From: Thermoproteota archaeon
GTDB taxonomy: Archaea; Korarchaeota; Korarchaeia; Korarchaeales; Korarchaeaceae
Reading direction: 5' to 3'
Length of the DNA: 10,803 nt
Assembly: GCA_003661365.1 (NCBI GenBank)
Contig: QMVZ01000041.1
Coordinates: 1-10,803, forward strand
Shown here: positions 1 through 6,126 of the stretch, piece by piece
Numbering within the stretch: the first letter of the stretch is position 1
Layout of the letters: each line of letters starts with the position of its first letter
The notes under the pieces: generated by a model
The model's input: only the letters and a program-made list of their open reading frames with translations
The model's database searches: none
Told to the model about the DNA's origin: nothing
Position numbers and translations under genes: made by a program

Positions 1-883
1 CTGGATGAGAGACAGCGTTCCTTATCTCAGCAAGGTCCTGCCCTCTTAGACCTGATTGGGAGAGCTTAATCCTCATCTCCTCAGCTATTTTAAGCATGGA
101 TGACCAAAGCTCTGCTGGAAGGGGATCCTCGAAGGGATAATGTGCTATAAGACCGTTTATTCCCGCGTACTTCGCCATTGACATATGGGCGTATATTACC
201 CGTTCGTCCACAGAATCGTAAAGTCCCATCAGGGGATAATCCGCATAGCCCTCGTTCCAGTGGAACAACCAACCTGAGGGGCCCTCCGGGCAGAAATACC
301 ACTGGTAGTAGAAGGCAAAGACCTCCTTATCAATCTCCTTCAAAGCCTTCTCCACGCTTGCCGTAGCGACTGGCGTTTCATACATGCTAGAAAGGCCCAC
401 CTCAAAGATCTCAGGCCCAGATTCACCCTCGTCCAGAAAGATCTCACCTAACCTCGTGAAACTGCTGCTTGCCCTATCATAGAAAAGTAAACTGAGCCTT
501 AGGTAGCCAGCAGCTCCTTTAGACACCCTGAGCCTAGCACTCATGTCTCCTTTTAGGACCAAAGACTCTGCTTCCATCACCACCAAAGTGGTGGAATCGT
601 CCTTTCCGATTCCATAATCCAAGCCCCCGAACCAGTAATCCAATCCCGGTGCATTAGCCCCTTCAACTACGCTTCTTCTGGTCACGGCAAGATTTGGACC
701 TTGGAGCCATTCAATTGATGTCCAGTCGCCATTCGTCCGAATTACCTGCTTGATTATGTAGAGAGAATGCTGTCCTTCAGCAATCTCATTAGGAGAAGCC
801 CTGACAAAATAAGTTGGCGTTGCTAGCAGGACGAGAACCAGAAAACCTACAATAACAGAGCGGCTAGTCTTCACGATTTTCAT
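1..883 (-). CDS. Secreted GH99-like glycoside hydrolase, N-terminal part (runs off left edge)
   Basis: I translated this by hand: the frame stays open from ATG at 883-881 to the window edge, giving 294 residues without a stop. Residues 1-28 look like a signal peptide: basic start (MKIVKTSR), hydrophobic core (VIVGFLVLVLLATPTYF), then a likely cut near VRA-S. Residues 35-180 are probably beta-rich and may be a carbohydrate-binding or accessory domain. From about residue 187 a GH99-like (endo-alpha-mannosidase/mannanase type) or related TIM-barrel domain appears to begin. The pointers are FAFYYQWYF (189-197), WLFHWNEG (205-212), then LYDSVDERVIYAHMSMAKYA and GINGLIAHYP (221-250), which fit the family pattern of YYxWY followed by a Tyr-Asp-Ser strand and an AGI-x-G strand. 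The substrate and catalytic residues lie beyond the window or cannot be assigned. The family match is from memory of motifs. A secreted or surface-bound polysaccharide-degrading role is inferred. Confidence 0.72.
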   Translation of the reverse strand, partial: MKIVKTSRSVIVGFLVLVLLATPTYFVRASPNEIAEGQHSLYIIKQVIRTNGDWTSIEWLQGPNLAVTRRSVVEGANAPGLDYWFGGLDYGIGKDDSTTLVVMEAESLVLKGDMSARLRVSKGAAGYLRLSLLFYDRASSSFTRLGEIFLDEGESGPEIFEVGLSSMYETPVATASVEKALKEIDKEVFAFYYQWYFCPEGPSGWLFHWNEGYADYPLMGLYDSVDERVIYAHMSMAKYAGINGLIAHYPFEDPLPAELWSSMLKIAEEMRIKLSQSGLRGQDLAEIRNAVSHP

Positions 884-917
884 CGTAAAAAACCATCCGA
901 CGTAAAAACAGTGAGTT

Positions 918-928
918 CTATTTAAAGT
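918..928 (-). promoter_or_regulatory. TATA-like box for the GH99-like gene
   Basis: On the minus strand this reads ACTTTAAATAG, centred about 40 bases before the ATG at 883. With the usual archaeal spacing of about 25 bases it predicts transcription starting near 898 and a leader of roughly 15 bases. Sequence pattern only. Confidence 0.45.
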
Positions 929-1120
929 GCGGATTGATTCGCTAAAAACTTTAAACCAAATATCTCAAAGCCCATCAGATCGCTCCATTATAAAGCAACT
1001 CCATAATAATCGACGCAGATCACGAACTCTAAAAAGAAGCTGCATTTTAGCGCAGGAATAGGGGAATTCTCGAATTATTGGATAAGCTAGCCACATTGGT
1101 GGACTGGTCAAGGACATTTC

Positions 1121-1130
1121 ACTTTAATTT
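1121..1130 (+). promoter_or_regulatory. TATA-like box deciding the dehydrogenase start
   Basis: ACTTTAATTT is centred about 30 bases before the ATG at 1156, so transcription would begin around 1152 and give a nearly leaderless message. That placement excludes translation from the TTG at 1078, which lies upstream of the box. Confidence 0.45.
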
Positions 1131-1155
1131 TCTACTAGCTTTCTCTTCGAGGATC

Positions 1156-2109
1156 ATGAATCTCAAGGTTCTTATCGCTGAGCCCATCCATAGGGATGGA
1201 ATCGAAATACTTAACAAGCACGTTGAGGTAATTGAACTTCCTCCCAAAAGCACCGTTGATGACCTGAAAAAAGCTGCATCGGACGTTGATGCCATCATAT
1301 CAAGGGGCTTCATCAAGATCACTAAGGAAGTCTTGTCATCAGCCAAGAAGCTGAGGGTTATCGTAGTCCATGGCGTTGGGATAGACCATATCGATCTAGA
1401 GGCAGCAAAACAGCTAGGAATTAAGGTTGTGAATACGCCAGAAGCCCTAACTAATGCAGTTGCTGAGTTCACGGTTGGATTGATCTTTTCCCTTCTCAAG
1501 AGAATTCCTCAAGCGGACAAAGCTGTTAGAAAAGGGGAGTGGCACAGGAAGTTCGATGACCTTGTTGGACTAGATCTTGCTGGGAAGACCGTTGGGATAA
1601 TAGGTCTAGGTAGGATTGGAAGCGCCGTCGCAAGGATGCTCAAGGCATTCAATGTCAGACTGGTCTATTACAGCAGAACGAGGAAGTACGACTTAGAGAA
1701 GGAACTAGGCATTGAGTTCAAGCCGCTTCATGAGTTGCTAAAGGAGTCAGACATAATAAGCATACACGCCACCCTTACAAAGGAAACTTACCACATTCTC
1801 TCTTACAAGGAGTTCGAGCTGATGAAAGAAGGCGTCTACATAGTCAACACTGCTAGAGGAGCTATAATTGACGAGAAGGCCCTCTTAGAAAATCTAAAGT
1901 CGGGTAAGATAAGGGGAGCGGCCCTAGACGTCTTTGAAATCGAGCCCTTGCCAGGGAATAGCCCCCTTCTAGGCTTCGAAAACCTTATTTTAACCCCTCA
2001 CTTGGCTGCGAGTAGCTTAGATGCTCTAAGGAGGTTGTCTGTTGAAGTTGCACTGAGAACCCTTGAGGAACTTGGAATTTACCACCAATATTCCGTAGAA
2101 AAACAATGA
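1156..2109 (+). CDS. D-2-hydroxyacid dehydrogenase (glyoxylate/hydroxypyruvate reductase or phosphoglycerate dehydrogenase type)
   Basis: A cytosolic NAD(P)-dependent 2-hydroxyacid dehydrogenase of 317 residues from the ATG at 1156. It has the catalytic domain split around a Rossmann domain with the dinucleotide motif GLGRIG (150-155). The family catalytic triad is visible: Arg234 in NTARGAIID, Glu263 in DVFEIEP and His282 in TPHLAASS. There is no C-terminal ACT domain, so serine feedback control of the classical SerA type is not expected. The end of beta strand 2 reads YYSRTRK (171-177) instead of carrying the acidic residue typical of NAD enzymes. This resembles archaeal glyoxylate reductases and suggests NADP(H) preference (inference). 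GVGIDHID and the absence of ACT leave PGDH versus glyoxylate/hydroxypyruvate reductase open. The frame extends upstream to a TTG at 1078, but the mature N-terminus MNLKVLIAEP aligns with the usual family start and the TATA box sits between the two starts. Confidence 0.86.
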   Translation: MNLKVLIAEPIHRDGIEILNKHVEVIELPPKSTVDDLKKAASDVDAIISRGFIKITKEVLSSAKKLRVIVVHGVGIDHIDLEAAKQLGIKVVNTPEALTNAVAEFTVGLIFSLLKRIPQADKAVRKGEWHRKFDDLVGLDLAGKTVGIIGLGRIGSAVARMLKAFNVRLVYYSRTRKYDLEKELGIEFKPLHELLKESDIISIHATLTKETYHILSYKEFELMKEGVYIVNTARGAIIDEKALLENLKSGKIRGAALDVFEIEPLPGNSPLLGFENLILTPHLAASSLDALRRLSVEVALRTLEELGIYHQYSVEKQ

Positions 2110-2142
2110 GACCCCTATTGTGCTGTAAATACCCATCAAAAG

Positions 2143-2150
2143 GTTTATGA
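2143..2150 (+). promoter_or_regulatory. TATA-like box for the SHOCT/OB-like membrane pair
   Basis: GTTTATGA is centred about 27 bases before the GTG at 2173, consistent with a leaderless start there. The ATG at 2182 would then have a leader of about 9 bases. Confidence 0.4.
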
Positions 2151-2172
2151 CCTCATATCGTCTTTAAAATCG

Positions 2173-2460
2173 GTGTATCAGATGGTTGAAGAAAAAGGAA
2201 GTTTGATCTGGCTGCTTTTGATCGTAGCTGGCTTAGCGGTCATACTTGCAGGGGTGATGGCAGGACCTTTGATGCCCGGGATGATGGGAATGATGGGCTT
2301 TGGATGGGGTTTCATGTGGCCCATTCCCCTTGCGTTCCTCATCCTCATAGTCATAGGGGCTTACTTCCTCATCACCGGGTTGAAGACGACCGAAGTTGTG
2401 CCAAGCGGCGCAGAAAAGGCCTTGGAAATACTTAAAGAAAGGTATGCAAGGGAGAGATAA
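2173..2460 (+). CDS. Small Met/Gly-rich membrane protein with interrupted SHOCT tail
   Basis: As read, 95 residues from GTG 2173 (or 92 from ATG 2182). There are two probable membrane segments: about residues 11-31 (LIWLLLIVAGLAVILAGVMAG) and 48-70 (FMWPIPLAFLILIVIGAYFLI). Between them is a Met/Gly/Trp-rich stretch, MPGMMGMMGFGWG. The C-terminus, SGAEKALEILKERYARER, is the first half of a SHOCT domain, the short C-terminal helical module known from many small membrane proteins. The expected second half (GEITREEYLRMKEDIES) is present immediately downstream but in the next frame, so the TAA at 2458 looks premature. SHOCT proteins with Met-rich membrane segments often sit near metal-handling genes. 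A copper or other soft-metal link is suggestive only, because no metal transporter is in view. The downstream OB-like gene is coupled to the ancestral stop. Confidence 0.68.
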   Translation: MYQMVEEKGSLIWLLLIVAGLAVILAGVMAGPLMPGMMGMMGFGWGFMWPIPLAFLILIVIGAYFLITGLKTTEVVPSGAEKALEILKERYARER

Positions 2461-2504
2461 CGAGGGAAGAATACCTGAGGATGAAGGAGGACATCGAGTC
2501 ATGA
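2450..2504 (+). pseudogene. Out-of-frame second half of the SHOCT domain (-1 frameshift)
   Basis: After codon AGG at 2449-2451 the continuing SHOCT sequence is read from GGA at 2451-2453: GEITREEYLRMKEDIES, then TGA at 2502-2504. One extra G in the GGG run at 2450-2452 would restore a continuous protein of about 110 residues. The restored stop overlaps the next gene's ATG at 2501 as ATGA, a typical translational-coupling arrangement, which strongly argues that this was the original frame. Possible causes are a real one-base deletion, a sequencing or assembly error, or (less likely, as no classical slippery heptamer is seen) programmed frameshifting. Confidence 0.75.
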
Positions 2505-2950
2505 AGCTAGGCCTTGATAGGAGGGTATTAGGGGTACTTCTTATCATAATAGGATTTCTAGGTCTTTTCATTTCCTTAGCATCCCTTACGTTTTGGAGCT
2601 TCCGCACATGGCCCTTTGCCATTGGGAGAACTTGGAGGAGAACTATGCCTGTAATGGGGGTGATGGGCTACGGAGAGCTTGAAGAGATCAGCGGAACGGT
2701 CGAGGAGGTGAAGTGGATAGAGGTGGAGCTTGAGGTAGACGGAGAGGAGGTTGAGCTATACGCTCCTTCTTGGTTCTGGGAGGAAATCGGGATAAAGGAA
2801 GGGGATTCGGTGAGAGCAAAGGGCATCATGATCTCAATGAAGCATCACATGGAGAGATCGCAAAAAGGACTAATACCATTTGAACTCACCGTAAACGGGA
2901 AGACCTACGGGAATGCCAGCAATGGAATCCCTATCTGGATGCAGGGATAG
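2501..2950 (+). CDS. Membrane-anchored small protein with OB-like beta domain
   Basis: 149 residues from ATG 2501, preceded by an SD sequence GGAGG at 2486-2490. One membrane segment lies at about 9-31 (VLGVLLIIIGFLGLFISLAS). A linker with a Met-rich patch (TMPVMGVMGYG, 48-58) precedes a soluble domain from about 59 to 149. That domain alternates short strands: ISGTVEEVKWIEVELEVDG, EEVELYAPSWFW, IKEGDSVRAKGIMIS, then LIPFELTVNGKTYG and the end GIPIWMQG. The strand pattern with GD-V-x-x-KG resembles a five-strand OB-like barrel of the nucleic-acid or metal-site type. I do not recognise a named family. It overlaps the ancestral stop of the SHOCT gene by 4 bases, so the two products probably act together in the membrane. 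The open frame extends further upstream, but the SD site and coupling support ATG 2501. Confidence 0.7.
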   Translation: MKLGLDRRVLGVLLIIIGFLGLFISLASLTFWSFRTWPFAIGRTWRRTMPVMGVMGYGELEEISGTVEEVKWIEVELEVDGEEVELYAPSWFWEEIGIKEGDSVRAKGIMISMKHHMERSQKGLIPFELTVNGKTYGNASNGIPIWMQG

Positions 2951-3323
2951 GGTTAGAGTGAGGGAAAGGAGTGCGAGGAATAATGCTAAGAGGGTCTCTG
3001 GGAGGTTAATTCAAAGGAGACGGGCGCATTAAAAGCCTGATTCCATCTTCCTTCCTATATAGAACCGAGCCATTGGATACATCTGTTTGTCCCAATTACA
3101 TATCTAAACTGAGTAAGAACAGCCAAAAGATTCATCCAGATCTGCAATTAGCCCAAAATTCCCTTTTCTCTGAAAAACAAGGGTAAACTAGTACCCAGCA
3201 GGAAGGGATATTGTACCATTGACTTAATATAATTAATAATCATGGGTAAATGGGCAATAATTAGAAAATTTATTTATATTATTCCACATATTTTAAGAAG
3301 AAGTTAAAATTACAATGGTAATG
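2951..3323. other. Gene-free stretch, increasingly AT-rich
   Basis: No coding frame of convincing length. It contains two small overlapping inverted repeats, CCCTT/AAGGG (3161-3165 with 3179-3183) and GGGTA/TACCC (3181-3185 with 3192-3196), which cannot form together. From about 3215 it is very AT-rich and leads into the promoter at 3324. A CTATATAG at about 3055 has no recognisable product downstream. Confidence 0.5.
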
Positions 3324-3331
3324 TTTATATA
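3324..3331 (+). promoter_or_regulatory. TATA box of a putative small structured RNA
   Basis: TTTATATA in an AT-rich context is one of the best TATA matches in the window. Its centre lies about 25 bases before 3353, exactly where a perfect 8-base inverted repeat begins. No gene follows on this strand before the opposite-strand peptidase. Confidence 0.5.
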
Positions 3332-3352
3332 CTTGTCACTGTATTATAACTT

Positions 3353-3420
3353 GGTACCTCCTTTCCGAAAAACCCGAAAGGGAATGAACCTCTTCGAGGA
3401 TCTAGGGAGAGAGGTACCTG
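3353..3420 (+). ncRNA. Putative structured RNA, closed stem with two inner hairpins
   Basis: GGTACCTC (3353-3360) pairs perfectly with GAGGTACC (3411-3418). After one C-A mismatch the stem can continue with UUUCC (3362-3366) on GGGAG (3405-3409), using two G-U pairs. Inside are two short hairpins: CCC-GAAA-GGG (3373-3382), with a GNRA-type tetraloop, and CCTC-TTC-GAGG (3389-3399), giving a three-way-junction-like fold. A competing helix is available: GGGAGAGA (3405-3412) with TTTCTCCC (3421-3428), which would open the closing stem. I do not recognise an RNA family; it lacks SRP RNA, RNase P, C/D box and tRNA hallmarks. Because no gene follows on the plus strand, a trans-acting small RNA is more likely than a riboswitch. 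The 3' end is unknown and may extend through 3542. The fold was worked out by eye. Confidence 0.45.
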
Positions 3421-3458
3421 TTTCTCCCCTTCGCTGATTGCTGTCCTAGACGAAGCAC

Positions 3459-3542
3459 ATCAATCTAAGTCCATTAGCAAGGTCTATCAATTCCCAAGCT
3501 AAGATCAAAGCCAATGACTTCCTAGACCTAGATTAGATTGAT
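3459..3542. repeat. Nested inverted repeats beside the peptidase gene end
   Basis: ATCAATCTAA (3459-3468) is a perfect inverted match to TTAGATTGAT (3533-3542). Inside it AGGTCTA (3480-3486) matches TAGACCT (3523-3529). Together they could fold into one long stem with an internal loop. Position and strand allow two readings: the 3' part of the plus-strand RNA beginning at 3353, or a structure in the 3' untranslated end of the minus-strand peptidase mRNA, whose stop is at 3562. A five-base hairpin, CTTCG/CGAAG, lies just before it (3429-3433 with 3451-3455). Confidence 0.4.
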
Positions 3543-3561
3543 CTTCCCCTCTGCAACCAAG

Positions 3562-4617
3562 TTAAGTCGTCGAGATCGCCTTCACGAACTCCTTCACTAG
3601 CGAGATCGTGTTTCTAAGGTCATCAACATGCGTGATTGCAGCAGGTCCATGGATGTACCTACAAGGAACAGCTACGGTTCCGCTGGGCACTCCAGCCTTC
3701 GTTAGATGGATGGCACCAGCATCTGTACCTCCTGACGGGACCTTCTTGAACTGGAAGGGTATTGACCTCTCCCTCCCTACCCTGACGAGGGTCTTCAGAA
3801 CCTTCGGATGGGTTATAGTAGTCCTGTCAGCAATGGTCACAACAGGACCAGCCTTGAGCTTTGCAGAAGTCCTGTGGGGCTTAGTCCCAGGCACATCAGC
3901 AGCAAACGTGCCTTCCAAGGCAAGGGCATAGTCTGGTTCAACCTGCCAAGCTGCAGTCCTCGCTCCTCTGAGACCAACCTCCTCTTGCACGGTTCCTACA
4001 GCTACTATATTGTAGGGAGAATCCTTTAGGGCCTTGAAGACTTCAGCAAGCACCGTACAACCAGCCCTGTCGTCGAAGGCTTTGCCCCTAACGTATCCCC
4101 CTCCAAGGTCCGCAAACCTAACGTCGAAGACCCCGGTTGTCCCTATCTCAACACCCTTCTCCATGACCTCTTCTATGCTTCCAGCACCTATGTCTATGAA
4201 TAGCTCTTCTATAGGCAGGACCTTCTTTCTCTCCTCCTCCTTCATGAGATGAGGTGGCTTCGTCCCTATTATGCCTTTAACGAAGCCTCTTTCTCCCTTA
4301 AGAAGGATTCTTTGCCCAGGCATAATGTTAGTGGTTATACCTCCTAACGTGTGGAAGCGGAGGAACCCGTCCTCCTCTATGAAGGTGATTAGGAAACCGA
4401 CTTCGTCCATGTGGGCTGCAAGCATCACTTTTGGGTAGCTGTCCTTCCCGTGGTGGTAGAAGAAGATGTTTCCGAGCTTGTCCACCTTAACCTCGTCAGC
4501 TTGGTTCTCCAACTCCTCCCTCAGAACATCGCGTACTTCCGCCTCATTTCCAGATGGTCCAAATGCATTTGAAAGCCTCTCTAAAAGCCTAATTTCTTCC
4601 GACAAATCGGTCACCAA
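3562..4617 (-). CDS. M42-family metallo-aminopeptidase (TET type)
   Basis: 351 residues from TTG 4617 (or 350 from GTG 4614). The product should be a cytosolic cobalt- or zinc-dependent aminopeptidase that self-assembles into a tetrahedral dodecamer and trims short peptides. Family metal ligands and catalytic residues line up with TET2 of Pyrococcus horikoshii from memory: His69 in AHMDE, Asp182 in AFDDR, Glu212 (base) and Glu213 in VQEEVGLRGA, and His323 in RYIH. The usual Asp235 ligand is Glu235 here (ALEGTFAADVPG). Other conserved blocks are GGTDAGAIHLTKAGVPSG and the C-terminal helix. Length is typical. M42 members are often misannotated as endoglucanase or deblocking aminopeptidase, and the exact N-terminal residue preference cannot be read here. 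The gene stands alone with its own TATA box. Confidence 0.9.
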   Translation of the reverse strand: MVTDLSEEIRLLERLSNAFGPSGNEAEVRDVLREELENQADEVKVDKLGNIFFYHHGKDSYPKVMLAAHMDEVGFLITFIEEDGFLRFHTLGGITTNIMPGQRILLKGERGFVKGIIGTKPPHLMKEEERKKVLPIEELFIDIGAGSIEEVMEKGVEIGTTGVFDVRFADLGGGYVRGKAFDDRAGCTVLAEVFKALKDSPYNIVAVGTVQEEVGLRGARTAAWQVEPDYALALEGTFAADVPGTKPHRTSAKLKAGPVVTIADRTTITHPKVLKTLVRVGRERSIPFQFKKVPSGGTDAGAIHLTKAGVPSGTVAVPCRYIHGPAAITHVDDLRNTISLVKEFVKAISTT

Positions 4618-4639
4618 CTCAGTTATCGACTGATTTCGC

Positions 4640-4648
4640 TATATACTT
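4640..4648 (-). promoter_or_regulatory. TATA-like box for the M42 peptidase
   Basis: On the minus strand AAGTATATA is centred about 27-30 bases before the TTG 4617/GTG 4614 codons, predicting a leaderless transcript. No SD match lies just before the start, which fits. Confidence 0.5.
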
Positions 4649-5197
4649 TTCCAAACCTCCTTCGAGGTCCTTTGATGCCTTTGCATCTGGTCAAAAAGGA
4701 GAAGATATAATGACCAATCGCCTGAACCATGCCCATGTGTGAAAGGGTGCAGGGGGTAATCAAGGCAAGACATCATCGCAGGCCATCATTAGGGGAATTT
4801 CGTACTCAAAATATAAGGAAAAGGATTATTCTCCAACCAATCGGGAAGTTTGAAATTAACTATAGGAGAAAGCATGGAATAACAAACTATCATTAATTTC
4901 AAGACCTCTGGGCGCTCATTTTCTATATTACAGGAGATGCTTTCTTTTGGCTTGAAAAGAAGAAATTGGGATTATAAGATAAAACAAAAAGGAAATTCCA
5001 GGTAAATACTCATGAAAACCGTAGATATTAATTTAAATAGCTAACAAATGGTTTTTAGCAAACTTCAAAATGAGCTAGTAAAAAGCCCCTAAAATTTCGC
5101 CCGCTAGATGAAATTGAACTCTTGGATAAGAAGCAATTGAAGTTGCGTTTATAGTTTCAACATATAACAAGGTTGAAGGGATCCATCTAAAAACTGC
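4649..5197. other. Gene-free AT-rich gap
   Basis: I see no supportable gene in either direction. It holds a 10-codon frame with a fair SD (4710-4742), an isolated ATTTAAAT at about 5031 without a downstream product, and a six-base inverted repeat TTCAAC/GTTGAA (5156-5161 with 5172-5177) just past the methyltransferase stop. No CRISPR-like periodicity and no tRNA consensus were found. Confidence 0.5.
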
Positions 5198-6070
5198 TCA
5201 GATTTTCCTACCAACATAGAGAAGGTGCTCTCCAAGGCCCAAAATGCAGGGATCGTTGCAAGTCCTAAGAAGTATGTTGAGCCAGAACTTCCACTTTCTC
5301 TTGTCTTCGTAGATCTGATTTGTCTCTTCCTGTAAATGAGATGACAGCCCTTCGCACGTGGCCATTTCAATGGTTTCAACTCCATTCTTCTCAAAAAGCT
5401 CCCTCAGCTCGTTTGGATGGAAGAAATAGGCGTCAGTAAAACCCTTGCCTGGCTCATGCTTGTGCCAACTGACCCTGTGAATTCCCTTAGAGAACATCTC
5501 CTCATGGGAGGGGTCAATGAATTCATGAGGGAGCTCCTGCAATACCGTCCTAAAGACCCCGTACAAGTTAATGACTGAAGCAAATATAGGAGCTCCTTTC
5601 TTTGCAACCCTAACAAGCTCTTGGACTGCTATCTCCCTTTGCTCCCTCTCTATGAGATGAGAAAGGGGTCCAAGGCATAGGACTGCATCGAAGCTCTCAT
5701 CATCGAATTCTGATAGGTCTGTAACAGAACCTTCAACGATCCTCTTCACCCTTCTCTTGACCCCGGCCTTTTCTATTTCCCTAGCAGCTATTTCAAGGCA
5801 TTTTTGCGAGAGATCAAGGAGAACAAAGTCGTAACCCTTCTTTGCAAGTTCTATCGTGTATCTTCCTGGACCTCCGCCAGCGTCGAGGATCAAACCCTCT
5901 TTTGGAAGGTACTTCTCCAAGAAATGCATCGTTACGATGAACTCGAGCATGTGATAGGGGTCACGAAATAGCCTTTCCCACTCCCTCTCAGCGTTCTCAT
6001 CGTAGTACCTCCTAACTGAATCGATCAAACTAGTATCCCATGACGAATTAATGATTCCACATTTTAACAT
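5198..6070 (-). CDS. Class I SAM-dependent methyltransferase
   Basis: 290 residues if translation starts at ATG 6070. The SAM-binding motif I is clear: LILDAGGGPGRYT (60-72). It is followed by an acidic residue at the end of strand 2 (LLDLSQK, Asp86), and by SVTDLSEF and the strand-4 motif FDAVLCLGPLSHL (127-139). The N-terminal part VRRYYDENAEREWERL, with a helical lid up to about 55, is typical of small-molecule (UbiE/Methyltransf_11-like) enzymes. The acceptor is unknown. Internal TTG 6028 (residue 15, Leu in SLIDSVRRYYDE) is an alternative start that would fit homologues beginning just before the VRRYYDE block; the TTAAAAT around 6063-6068 could then be its TATA box. The gene is divergent from the unknown gene at 6127 and may share its control region. 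Confidence 0.85.
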   Translation of the reverse strand: MLKCGIINSSWDTSLIDSVRRYYDENAEREWERLFRDPYHMLEFIVTMHFLEKYLPKEGLILDAGGGPGRYTIELAKKGYDFVLLDLSQKCLEIAAREIEKAGVKRRVKRIVEGSVTDLSEFDDESFDAVLCLGPLSHLIEREQREIAVQELVRVAKKGAPIFASVINLYGVFRTVLQELPHEFIDPSHEEMFSKGIHRVSWHKHEPGKGFTDAYFFHPNELRELFEKNGVETIEMATCEGLSSHLQEETNQIYEDKRKWKFWLNILLRTCNDPCILGLGEHLLYVGRKI

Positions 6071-6126
6071 TCAGCTGCAAGCTAAGTTCGATAGGACTGC
6101 CTTTCTCCAGCCTGAAAGCATCTGAT

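Noticed and set aside
578..593. Perfect CACCAC-CAAA-GTGGTG hairpin
   Set aside because: It lies within the coding sequence of the GH99-like gene (codons for Thr and Val) and is explained by codon choice; no regulatory position.
2958..3032. GTG frame of 24 very basic residues (RERSARNNAKRV then GRLIQRRRAH) just after the OB-like gene
   Set aside because: Short, with an Arg-rich bias expected from AGG/AGA-rich purine runs. No domain and no own promoter; it could be a tiny basic protein but nothing supports it.
3429..3460. Possible H/ACA guide RNA: hairpin followed by ACA at 3457-3459
   Set aside because: The hairpin has only five pairs and lacks a kink-turn and a pseudouridylation pocket.
3459..3501. 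Frame encoding VLDEAHQSKSI-like residues, similar to a helicase DEAH box
   Set aside because: The surrounding residues do not continue any helicase motif and the frame is only about 20 codons; coincidence is likely.
4710..4742. 10-codon frame after an AAAAGGAG-like SD in the peptidase upstream region
   Set aside because: Too short to judge; SD-like purine runs are common here.
4830..4870. GGGAAGTTTGAAATTAAC, reminiscent of an archaeal CRISPR repeat end
   Set aside because: It occurs once, with no spaced copies anywhere in the window.
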